The position numbers were made by a program, and so were the translations under genes. 64,000 nt of DNA, from positions 1,240,001 to 1,304,000 of the forward strand of contig JAALGY010000053.1 in NCBI GenBank assembly GCA_032358165.1. The letters are read 5' to 3'. Source of the DNA: Diplosphaera chodatii (lineage: Eukaryota; Chlorophyta; Trebouxiophyceae; Prasiolales; Stichococcaceae). The notes beneath the pieces were generated by a model, which ran no database searches, was not told where the DNA came from, and saw nothing but the letters and a program-made list of their open reading frames with translations. Shown piece after piece: positions 1 to 13,472 of this stretch. The stretch's first letter is position 1. Each line of letters starts with the position of its first letter.

Positions 1-1977
<1,977 letters not shown>

Positions 1978-2182
1978 CACATCAAGGGCTGTGATGGCCT
2001 GCTTCCTCAAGACCCAAGGCGCAAACAGGGCGTGTATGTGCGAAGGGCATCTGCTCACCGTGTCACCCTTGATTGGCAATCGCAGGGGTTTAGCAGGAAG
2101 TAGTTGTGTGACTGCGCAGAAACCAGCTCGGCGGGTCGGCGCTCATGCACGGTACCAATGCATAGCACGACTGAGGATTTCG
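1978..2182. promoter_or_regulatory. compact divergent promoter, NTRC and MRPL41
   Basis: Only 205 bp separate the proposed NTRC ATG from the MRPL41 ATG, the tightest divergent gap in the window. If the NTRC leader contains a further upstream exon, the gap would be smaller still or the transcripts would overlap. Confidence 0.45.
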
Positions 2183-2689
2183 ATGACGCTGATTGCCTCT
2201 ATTCTTGGCGGCCTTGGGCGCAGTCGCCGCGTCCCCCGCACCGGCCTGTGGCAACTCAACTCCAAGCGCGGGCCGCGCAATTTTTACAAGGGCAAGGGCG
2301 TTGAGCCTACCGGCAGGCATACCAGAAAGGGTCAGTGTGGCTGCTCACTCATGACTTGCGGCACAGCTTCATGGTGTTGAGTCCATTTTTCGTCACTATA
2401 TATGAAGCATGTATTGTGCTGCCGCACAGGTGGGTATGTGCTGGACAAACTGAAGCTCCCTAACATTGTGGTGCCGGACCTGACTGACTTTAAGGTCAGC
2501 GTTGCATGTGCATTAGCATCAGTGCACAGTGCACATGCTGTTGAGATGCTCGTGCCCGCCCTTGGTGCCAGCTTCCTGGCCGTCATTTGCATGGCATGTA
2601 TACGTGCGGCTCCTGCCTTCGGACGCGGTCTGCATCCTCCCCCGCAGCTCAAGCCATACGTGGCCTATAGCCCGCCGCCGAAGAAGTGA
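2183..2689 (+). CDS. MRPL41: mitochondrial large ribosomal subunit protein mL41
   Basis: A structural protein of the mitochondrial large ribosomal subunit. Three exons, 2183-2330, 2430-2494 and 2648-2689, join in phase to an 84-residue protein. All introns are GT-AG. Recognition rests on SKRGPRNFYKGKGV followed by TGRHTRKGGYVLD, then LPNIVVPDLTDF and a C-terminal LKPYVAY, in the order seen in mL41 of plants and animals. The short basic N-terminus begins MTLIASILGGLGRSRR and could serve as a mitochondrial import signal. Length is normal for a compact algal mL41. It is divergent to NTRC and is followed on the same strand by KRI1 after 337 bp. The small exons (65 and 42 bases) are typical of this locus. 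Confidence 0.93.
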
Positions 2690-3026
2690 CTTGTTTTGGT
2701 AGCTTGTTTTGCGCATTACATCTATCAGCAGCGGACAGGCTTCCCGCATGAGCAGCGCAGCAACCAGCCATGGTGCGGTCTGACTGAATGCCATGCTCCG
2801 CCAGGGGCTCTGCACTTCTGGGCAGCATACTCAACAAGGCACGGCGTAGACTGTCTAGCGGTTGGAGTTGCTTAAATTTGGTCTGAGCGGCCGCAGGCAG
2901 CTAACGGACAGGATTCAGATGCGCCATCGTCATCCGACGAGGTGTGTCACGACGTGCGGGTTGGTGGAAGCCCTGTCCCATCCCATGCGTGCTCTCTGCT
3001 CATCCTTGAGCGGCTGAAGGTGCTGC
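2690..3026 (+). other. intergenic spacer between MRPL41 and KRI1
   Basis: This 337 bp holds the MRPL41 3' UTR and the KRI1 promoter and leader. I see no coding exon, TGTAA signal or repeat in it. Confidence 0.6.
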
Positions 3027-6000
3027 ATGGCACAGGAGTCGGATGTGAGCGAGCAGCTGGACGAGGGCTTCCTCAAGGCCTTTGCAAAGATCAAGCAACG
3101 GGACGCATCTATTTACAATGCCGACGCCAGACTCTTCGATGCGGGCTCTCCCGGCGCCAGCGAGGAGGACGAGAGTGACGAGGGCGATGCAAGCACAGAC
3201 TCTGGAGCGCCAGCTGGTCGCCGGAAAGAGCACCCCAAGTTCCTGCGCCAAGTGCTGGCTGAGCAGGCGAGCCAGAACCCCGGCCCGCTGCCAGAAGTGC
3301 TCGCAACTAGTTACGCAGTGCCTGCAGATCGAATAGCCACCCAAAGTCACAATGGTGACGAGCTGAATGGCTATGCTGTGTACAGGCACTGGAGGGTGGC
3401 TCAGCTAGTGACAGCGACGCAGCTGCCGAGCGGCCTCGCACGTACACGCAGGAACAGCAGGATGTGAAGAATTCTTTTCTCGAGGTGCAGCCGCAGACCA
3501 GCTGTATCCACACGGTGGATCAGGGCTTCACACACTGTGGGAGTTGCCAGCCGCAGCGGAGTGCCACCTCCCAGGCCGCTGACCAGCGGGCCTGTCCTGC
3601 AGGCGGCCGGCGAAGTAGAGGAGGGCCTGGAGGACGGGGAGTTTGGGCAGGTTCTGAACCAGCGACGCTCCAGGCCTGCAGGTGCTCCTGCTGTCTGCGC
3701 TGCTCTCAACACTGGCACGCACTTGAGATGGGCAGCACTGCTGCAGCCGCTCATTGTCTCAACCCACTTTCACCCTTTGACGTCACACTTGGACAGATGG
3801 TGCGGAGGGGGGCAGCAAGCCAGTCATCAAAGAGCTGCTGGTGAGCTGCTTCGATGCAGCGGACAATCCGGAGGATGCCTTCCTCCGTGACTTTGTGCAA
3901 GGCCAGCAGTGGCGGGATGACGACCAGCCGGCTGGTGAGCCTGCGTCCCAGCGCAAGCCTTGCTCCTTCATCAGCCGTTTGATGTTGACACCATCAACCA
4001 CAGCTGAAGCGGCGATGAACAGCAGGGTGTAAGGAAACGCGCAGTGACATACATGTGCCTCAGCTTCGGGGTTGCTGCTATGTATGTCCACCCCTGTGCG
4101 CTTGTTGACCGCAGCTGCTGCGCCTGCGGCGCCCCTGGATGAGGCAGTCGATGCAGACCTGGAGGCCGACCAGGACTATCTTCAGCAGGCAGACCGCTAT
4201 GAGGCACAGTATAACTTCCGCTTCGAGGTGTGTGTCGGTGCCCTACATGGTCATCTCACAGGGATGCCGTTCAAACGGTTGCCAGCAGAGTTTGCACCCA
4301 TCCTAGAGTATTAGGAAGCCGGTGATGCCCTTCATGCAATGTTTGTGACATGAGCAGGAGCCTGGCGCGGCGCACACCATCACCCATCCTCGTGTCGTCG
4401 AGGGCAGCGTCCGCAGAACCGATGAGCGCCGGAAGCAGGCATGCAGCAGAGCAACAGTTGCATGAAGGCCACTCGGTCGACGGGCGTACATGCAGGCCAT
4501 GCAGCGTGTTGGTGCTCAATTGTGCTCAAGGGTGGGCATCGGTGTAGGCACGGGAGCGGAGGGCAAAGCGGAAGGAGGAGGAGGAGCGCAAGCAGCAGGA
4601 GGACGCCAAAAGGTGGTTCCCACCTGCGACCAGGGTGTCCCCAAGTACCTGCCAAGGAGCCTAGTAGCGCTCTGAGGCTTTCAACTGTCCAATATATCAT
4701 CACATTCACCTCCTTGATATCGAGGCTGGGCACCACCGAAGTACTGCCACCGATGCACAGGGCGCGCAATGCCGCGAAGGCCAAGTCCGGGGGCAGGCGT
4801 TCGCAGGTGCAGGAGGTGCGCGATGCGGCGGGTGCCGCGGGGCCCGACGCCGCAAAGCTGCAGGTCCGTGGCCCACACAGGAGCAGGGCACCGAGGGGGC
4901 CCGACCCTGTGCTCGTCACAGTGTTTGATTGCATACGGTTGGCACAGTTCGACGGCAAATGGTCCGAGGTCGCTTTGCTGACTGACCAGGTTGGGCATGA
5001 GTGCGACTGGTTTGGTGTTTCCTGCAGGCACTGATGGACTCGGAAGACTGGGACCCGGACGCCTACGACGCCGCCATGCAGTCAGCATTTGGGGAGGACT
5101 ACTATGAGGTGTGACTGTGCTGTCGAGGTGTCGTGTGCAGGAGCGTGGTCTTGTGCACAGCAGTCGTGCGGTGTGCTTACCTAGCCTGCCTTGCACTCAG
5201 GCTGCCGACGAGGGAGCAGAGATGCTCGAGGGCGAGGATGCTGAAGACGCGGCGCAGCCTGTGGGCCGCGACGAGCCAGGTGTGCCACACCTTGAACATG
5301 CATGCACGTGGTCTCCACATGTGCCAGCGGAATGTGCATGCTCCTGTGCTTGCCATGCATGCAAACGGAGTCTGTGGTACACAGACGATACTACTGGTGC
5401 CGCCGAAGATGACGAGGCGGATGATGAGGATGCTGCCGCACCGGCCATGGCAGGGTGCGTATGGACGCAGCAAAACCTCCGCCCTCATGCATCACACTGT
5501 TGCAAATTGCAGTATCAAAGGGCTCCTGCTTGCATACATGTCGCTCATGCAGACCGCTAATGCTGCTGCGCAGCTTCCGGTACCGGCCTGTGCCCAAGCA
5601 GACGTATGGCCTGGACATTGTGGACCTGCTGCAGCTGGATGCCAAGGAGCTGAACCAGGCATGATCCCGCAGCACCTCAGCGCAGTAGTACATATGCTGC
5701 CTGCTGTCCTCAGGATCACGCACTGTACATGCCTACTGAATTGTACACTTCCGTGTGCGTCCCGGTGCACTGATGTGGGCACTTTCCCTGGCGACGCAGG
5801 TCGTAGGGCTGAAACGGTTGGCACCGTACAGGGAGGAGCGCGGCCGGCAGTATGCCAACACACAAAAGCTGCAGGAGCTGCGGGCTGGTCAGCAGGATGC
5901 GCAGCCTCGCAAGCGCAAGCCAAAGCATGCACCAGTGCAGAATGGCAGCGCTCCAGCACCTGAGGCCGGCAGACATGCCAACAGGAAGACCAAACCAGCA

Positions 6001-6393
6001 GGAGATGCAGAAGCAGGAGCATTAACAGACCCAGCAGCGCAGCAGCCAGCCAAGGTGAAAAAGCCGAGGCGTGCAGCGACAGAGCCGCAGGCCGGAGAAG
6101 CAGTGCTGCCAGTTGGCGATGCAGATGCAGGGCAGGCTGCCATCGAGCGGAAGGCTGCTCAGAGAGCAGAGCGGGAACGGCAGCAGCGACTGCAGTCGTA
6201 TGGAAAGCTCACACTGCGGCCGGAGGGCAGCAGCAAGGGCACCAAACGCAAGGCAGAGGCTGCTGCGGAGGTGCAGGCAGCTGCTACCGATGGCTTGACA
6301 CGCGGCGAGCGGAAGCGGCTCAAGCGCAGCCAGAAGCGCGCAGCAAAGCGCGCTGAAGATGGCGAAGGCTTGGCTGCGGACGCGCGATGTTGA
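3027..6393 (+). CDS. KRI1: KRI1 ribosome-biogenesis factor
   Basis: KRI1 is a nucleolar factor needed for 40S subunit production, working with the snR30/KRR1 machinery. The ATG at 3027 opens an exon with QLDEGFLKAFAKIKQRDASIY, the KRI1 N-terminal signature. Further exons give an RPRTYTQEQQDVKNSFLE block (about 3435-3485), an EDAFLRDFVQGQQWRDDD block (about 3870-3920), QYNFRFE (about 4208-4228), a basic RKEEEERKQQEDAKR helix (about 4570-4615), MDSEDWDPDAYDAAMQSAFG with GEDYYE (about 5033-5108), FRYRPVPKQTYGLDIVDLLQ (about 5572-5635) and VVGLKRLAPYREER near 5800. The last part is a Lys/Ala-rich, highly basic tail typical of nucleolar proteins, ending at the TGA at 6391-6393. At least ten introns. 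Several junctions in the low-complexity acidic middle (about 5200-5460) are uncertain. Confidence 0.88.
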
Positions 6394-6760
6394 GAGGTAG
6401 AACGCGTGCATACATTGGCAGAACCTGTTGGCCGATACAATCTTGGCGTTGCTTTAGCCGCTTTCATCAGCTCCCTAGATTTTTGTTTGCAAGGTTTTCC
6501 GTGCTCTAACACTGGCGAACTTCCATTTGAAACGTCCGGGACATATGGCAGATGTCACGACCTCATCCTCAAAGCCCTCAAGACCACCCACACAGATCTG
6601 GGCAATGACAACTTGACACAAAGCAGAAATGAATGAGTCCTTGACTTCGGATGTAGGAAGTTTCAGTCGTACACAAGGGCTGGTCAAGTGGTACTCCCCG
6701 GTCTACAACAGGGACACTTCTGGCTGCTGCGCTGCTGCTGGTGCTAACTGCACTGGCATA
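6394..6760. other. convergent intergenic spacer, KRI1 and DeSI-like gene
   Basis: These 367 bp separate two facing stop codons and must hold both 3' UTRs. I see no conserved coding exon and no TGTAA on either strand. Confidence 0.6.
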
Positions 6761-7366
6761 TCAATGTTGGCTGAGGGCCTGTGCACCGCCGCGCCGTGCG
6801 TCAGACACCATCAAATTCTGAGCGTCCTCCGTCAGCAAATTGTGCCGCTCATCTGCCTCTCGTGCTGCGGCTGCGGTTGGCGACATCGCGGGGGGAGACA
6901 TCTGGATGGGCACCCAGGTGGGCGGCAGCAGGCAGTGTACACACGTTGCGATCCCAGCTAGCCGGTTGACCCAAGCGGGGGCCTCTTTGCCAGTGAGCCG
7001 CTTACAGAGGTCGTTGCTGAAGGTATTGCAGTTCCGCTGCAGCAGGTGGTACGCATTGCCCTTGTACACGTCACCCATCTCCTGCACTGCGTCCTGCACC
7101 TCCTGCGGCGTCAGGCTGGTCTGCCCGATGACCAGCCGCTCGCGGAATGTCACTGGGCCGGGTGCATCGCCGGGGTTGGTGGCAAAGATGCCGCTGACAT
7201 CATACTCGTGGCCGCCATACGCCCACTCGACGCCATACACCTCGACACCGCTGTGGAAAATGCCCACGCCTGCCCAAGCTGTCCACCAATTCTGCTCTGA
7301 CAGGTCGTAGATCACCAGCCGGACCGTGGCATCATCCGACTGTTGTGTTGTGCGGATTGGCTCCAT
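6761..7366 (-). CDS. PPPDE/DeSI-family cysteine isopeptidase, intronless
   Basis: A PPPDE-fold peptidase related to desumoylating isopeptidases (DeSI) and plant deSI-like proteins, which remove SUMO or ubiquitin from targets. It is one uninterrupted 201-residue reading frame. The fold begins VRLVIYDLS, the catalytic His lies in GVGIFHSGVEVYG (about residue 38), and the catalytic Cys in HLLQRNCNTFSNDLCKRLTG (about residue 112). Between them are the family hallmarks YGVEWAYGGHEY and the AWVNRLA that follows the active-site helix. The C-terminal 60 residues are Ala/Pro-rich and not recognisable. The lack of introns is unusual beside its intron-rich neighbours. The start at 7366 is 616 bp from the divergent IWS1 start. 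Its exact substrate (SUMO or ubiquitin) cannot be read from sequence. Confidence 0.92.
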   Translation of the reverse strand: MEPIRTTQQSDDATVRLVIYDLSEQNWWTAWAGVGIFHSGVEVYGVEWAYGGHEYDVSGIFATNPGDAPGPVTFRERLVIGQTSLTPQEVQDAVQEMGDVYKGNAYHLLQRNCNTFSNDLCKRLTGKEAPAWVNRLAGIATCVHCLLPPTWVPIQMSPPAMSPTAAAAREADERHNLLTEDAQNLMVSDARRGGAQALSQH

Positions 7367-7982
7367 TCCTACGGAGCGCTCTTCAGGCGCTGCTGCTAAT
7401 GCATCGCAATCCCACGTTGCACCTGCCAGGATGCATAGGTTGTAGCTGCCAGAATGAAAACGCGAGCGAAGTACAGCTAGCGAGCAGCACTCCTGTGTGT
7501 TACACTAACGACAGACAACAACCGGCGAGAATCGCACGCCAGTGTTGTGGCACGCAGATGAGTGAGAAATGTGGATTGAAGCAGGTGTACAGCGAGAAGC
7601 AAGTGTGAAACAAGGCTGCACCAAGCTGGCAACGGACGCGTCCAGCTTTTTGCCACAGGGTGCCATGTTGGCTGAGCTCAGACTGCAATTTTCTGCAGCC
7701 TGCAATCAGCAGCTGCAGCATAGAGAACGTACACATTGCTGACCGTTACATCCAGACTTACCTGCATCGGGCCGGCGATCCGCTCGCCACGCGTGCACGT
7801 TTCGACTTGATTGGCCTCGCAACACCTGCTGCTGGGTTGTCATAAAGTACTCACGCCTTTGTTGAATCTACATCTTCCGTATGCGTGCAGACTGTGCTAG
7901 CTTCATTTGATAGCTCTGCACCTGCCTGGGATCCGACATCAGCCAATACAGCCAGCGGCACCGCGGCCAGCGGCGCCGAGCA
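7367..7982. promoter_or_regulatory. divergent promoter region between DeSI-like gene and IWS1
   Basis: A 616 bp gap between two start codons facing away from each other, so it presumably drives both genes. I see no coding exon. No convincing TATA box or conserved motif stands out; an AT-richer patch (cataaagta) lies near 7840. Confidence 0.5.
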
Positions 7983-10419
7983 ATGGCAGACCCAGACGTC
8001 ACCAACAAGGGCGACCTGGAAGACCTGTTTGGCGACAGCGACGACGAGGACTTCCAGCCCGCGGACCAACAGCAGCAGCAGCAGCCACAGGATGACACGG
8101 AGGCAGCGCCCGCCGGGGTGCGCATGCCACGGGCGTCCCTCAAAATAAGTGTGCCAGATGCAGAGCAGCAGCTGGGGTAGAGTTTCGCTACTTTGTGGAC
8201 GTGTCAGGGTTCTGGACTAACCTCCTCACGCCTCACTTGAGTTCGGTGCAGTTTGAGGAGGGAGAGTACGACCCGGCGCAGCCGCAGCAGGAATACGCAG
8301 AGGCAGGGGCAGCTGCCGACACGGCCCCGCCGCAGGCGGACGGACAGGAGGAGTACCAGCCCGAGGAGCGGTGGCCGGAGGAGTTCACGCAGTATGGTGG
8401 GCGTCTGCATTCACGCAACAGTCCCAACTGGACCTAGTTGGCGGAGTGGGTGTTCCAGCAGTGGAACGCAAGGCAGTCCTTGCGTCGCGCGTGCAGACGA
8501 GGCACAGGAGGTGGGGGAGGAGGACGAGCTGGAGGCCATGTTCAAGCCGAAGAAGAAGCGGCGGCAGGAGCGGGACCAGGCCGACAAGAAGTCCATTGTC
8601 GAGGAGCTGCTCGCCCGCATGGAGGTGCCCCCCGCCGCCTGCTGGGGCACAGTCCAGAGCAGCACCACACCGTGGCGCTCTGCAGCCTGATAAGCGTATT
8701 CAGACACCCTGCCCCAAGGCGCTGCCATGGGCCGTTAAGTCTCAGCAGTGTCACTTGGGCAATGGGGCCGCAGGTGGCGGCCGAGCTGGACAAGGCCGCG
8801 TATGAGGAGGGCCGGCCGGCCATCCACAAGCTGCAGATGCTGGCGGATGTAGACCGGGTGAGGGCATGTGATATCCGTTACCATACTGCAGATGGGGGGC
8901 GCCAGCCGCCTGTGCTCCTGCTGTGACGCTGTTGCTGCAACAGCCGTGTCACCCGGTGGCGAACAGTGTCGTGTGCTTTGCCACCGCGATTTCCGTCAAA
9001 GGCACGAGTAGAAAAGCTTGTGGTGTGTTGAACCCCGTAGGACATGGTGCAGCGAGACCTGCACGACGAGTTTCTGGATGGAGGCGTGCTGGGTGTCTTC
9101 AGGTGCATGGTGGCCTGGTGGTGCTTGGGGGACAGCAGGCCAGCATGCGCATGGCGCACCGCAGTGCTGCACGCCCCTGCCGTACATCCAGGAATCGTGT
9201 TGCCTGGTTGCTCCCAGGGCGTGGCTGGACCCCATGCCAGACGGCAGCCTGCCCAGCGTGAAGGTCCGCAGCACCATGCTGCGCCTGCTGCTGCAGCTCA
9301 ACTTCTACTTCGAGGACCGCAAGGTGTGGCTGTCCACCCACGCTGCCTTGGCGCCCCGCCCTCCCCGCGCAGTGGCTGCGCAAGACCATCGTGTGCTGTG
9401 TATCATTCGGTGTGGCAGTGCTCATCACAGATCCCTCCCTGAACATTCGAGTGGCGGGCAACTGCTCCTGTGTCGCTGCTGAGAGAAGAAGCATGGACGC
9501 TGGCTGAACTTGTAGGAGCAACTGAAGAAGAGCCAGCTGGGGCACGTCATCATGTTCCTGTCCAAGCTGCCAGACGAGCTGCCGGCCAACCGCCGCATGG
9601 CGCGTGAGCTGGTACAGCGGTGGAGCCGCCCCATCTTCGAGGCCTACCGCAACGACAGGTGCAGAGCTTCCTGCCTGATCTGCTCAAACCGCAGATCGTC
9701 ACAACAGCTCTAAACAGGCTGGACAGTGGCAGGGACTGCACAATAACACGCACAGTGGCTGGTGTCCATGTTACTTCGTGCCATCCTCTGGGTGCTGTGC
9801 TGCTACCTCAGGGCGCGAGAGGAGGATGCAGCGGACCGTGAGGCAGACTTGGTGCGGGAGCGGCTGCTGCAGGGCAGGCAGCGCGACGTGGAGGAGCCCG
9901 ACCGCCCACTGCGGCCCGCCGAGAAAGGCTTCAGGTGCCGCCCTGCTGTTGCCTTCGACCGCCTCGTGTGCATTCAAATCCAGTTGAATCCAGTTGAGTG
10001 CGCAGGTCCCTGCCGCAGACTTGACCAGGTCCACTCACCAAAGCGACAGGCAGTAAACCTGGACGCCTGCGTGCCACTGCAGGTTCAGCGCAGTCGTGCC
10101 CGAGAAGGCAAAGCTGAACTACAAGCGCGCCCCAGCTTCAGCGATTGCGCAGGAAGCGAACGCAGGCCCGCGCGGCAAGTCGAGTGGCACGCAGTCAGAT
10201 CGCATGATGAAGAAGGTGTGCGCTGCAGTCTGTCATCCTGCACTGTCTGGTCAGCACGCAGCTGTGTCCCTGCACACAAGCTGCAAGGTGACGATCCAAT
10301 GACGCGACGATGGACGCATTGCTATGGCCTTGCAGCTCGGGGACATTGGCAAGCGCCGCAAGCAGAGCGGCAAGGCGGCCAAGGTCAGTGTGGAGGGACG
10401 GGGCATGGCCGTGGGCTGA
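7983..10419 (+). CDS. IWS1: IWS1/Spn1 transcription elongation factor
   Basis: IWS1 binds SPT6 and RNA polymerase II and links elongation to mRNA processing; plant IWS1 also acts in brassinosteroid-regulated transcription. The ATG at 7983 starts an acidic disordered region (GDLEDLFGDSDDEDF, a Gln run, then EEGEYDPAQPQQEY). Exons then give EDELEAMFKPKKKRRQERD (about 8520-8580) and the TFIIS-N (LW) domain: LDPMPDGSLPSVKVRSTML (about 9222-9280), LLLQLNFYFEDRK, EQLKKSQLGHVIMFLSKLPD (about 9513-9573) and NRRMARELVQRWSRPIFEAY (about 9590-9650). A basic linker follows, and the protein ends with VSVEGRGMAVG, the conserved plant IWS1 C-terminus, at the TGA 10417-10419. The order and spacing fit IWS1, so identity is secure. 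Intron positions in the acidic region are approximate. Confidence 0.93.
9977..9996. repeat. 10-bp tandem duplication in an IWS1 intron
   Basis: The unit aatccagttg occurs twice in direct succession in the intron before the C-terminal IWS1 exons. Confidence 0.7.
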
Positions 10420-10668
10420 AGCTGCCAGGGCTGTTTGTATACTTCATGGTCAGCAGTACGTCGCCAGTGCATAGCACTTCAGTTTGCCTGCCACAAAGAC
10501 AACCACAGTCTCTGGGAGCAAGTTGTGTGAGCAGATGACATGGTCGAACGAATTATCTGTTGCAGCTGATGGCAAGCAGCCGTGAATGCAACTTGACGGA
10601 AACCACGGATGAAGCAGCTTGCTTCCTGACGCACAATCAACTGTTTGGTCAAAGCGACAAGCCGTCAC
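10420..10668. other. convergent spacer between IWS1 and DIM1
   Basis: A 249 bp stop-to-stop gap. No exon or clear poly(A) signal is visible. Confidence 0.5.
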
Positions 10669-12712
<2,044 letters not shown>

Positions 12713-13472
12713 GTTGACGGAGCAGCAGCCCGGTGTTTGAGGATGCAGCTACATGAGCTGCTGTGTTACCAAACTGACAGCGCAGAGCCTCCGGCACAAC
12801 TGCTCTCTGACAGAAGGCTCACGCACAGGCTGATGTTCCTGCGCTGTGTGGGCAGGCGTAGGCTGAATAGTTTCGACCTGCAGATGGGACTATGCGGTTG
12901 CTGCAGCGGACAAACGACGTCTTCAATGCCTGCCAAGCTGTACGACTTTCAGCTTGACGCTGTGCTGGTAGGTGGGTGCAGTCGAGCTGACTGCTGCCGA
13001 CACAGCAGACTCTGCAGCAAAGAGTGCGTTTGGCCTGCTAATCGCAAAGGAAGGAGCTCTCGAATATCCAAGTCGAGGTTACATGTGAATAGCATGATGA
13101 CTGCAGACGCCGGGCGGGTTGCTGAGCATGTCTCCACAGCGGCAGTCATGCCCTTGGATCGATCGAACTGCTGGACTGGGGCCGGAGCGCGACAAACCCA
13201 GTAAATAGAAGCCCCATAACATGAGCGAAGCATGGTTGGTGCTGCCTCCAATTGCGGTTTGCAAGCAATCGTCGCCTTGTCACAAGCCAAAACCACGGCG
13301 TGCTTCACGATTGCAGTCGTTCATCGCGGTACTGCAGATAAAGCAACACGTGCATGTCAAAGCAAACATACAAGCCCGCCACTCAGGTGTCTCTGTCATC
13401 ATCCCTGCCAGTGAGACAAGGTAGCGCTCGCTTGCCATCGCCTGGCCACTCCCAGAAGTCACAACTGTCAGC
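12713..13472 (-). other. intergenic spacer, DIM1 promoter and 3' UTR of FtsZ-like gene
   Basis: These 760 bp lie between two genes on the same strand. I see no conserved exon. A TGTAA in the minus sense sits at 13079-13083, about 390 bp past the FtsZ-like stop, which is far for a poly(A) signal. Confidence 0.5.

Noticed and set aside
13221..13424. possible small gene in the DIM1-FtsZ-like spacer
   Set aside because: Short frame with no conserved motif, typical of random open frames at this GC content.
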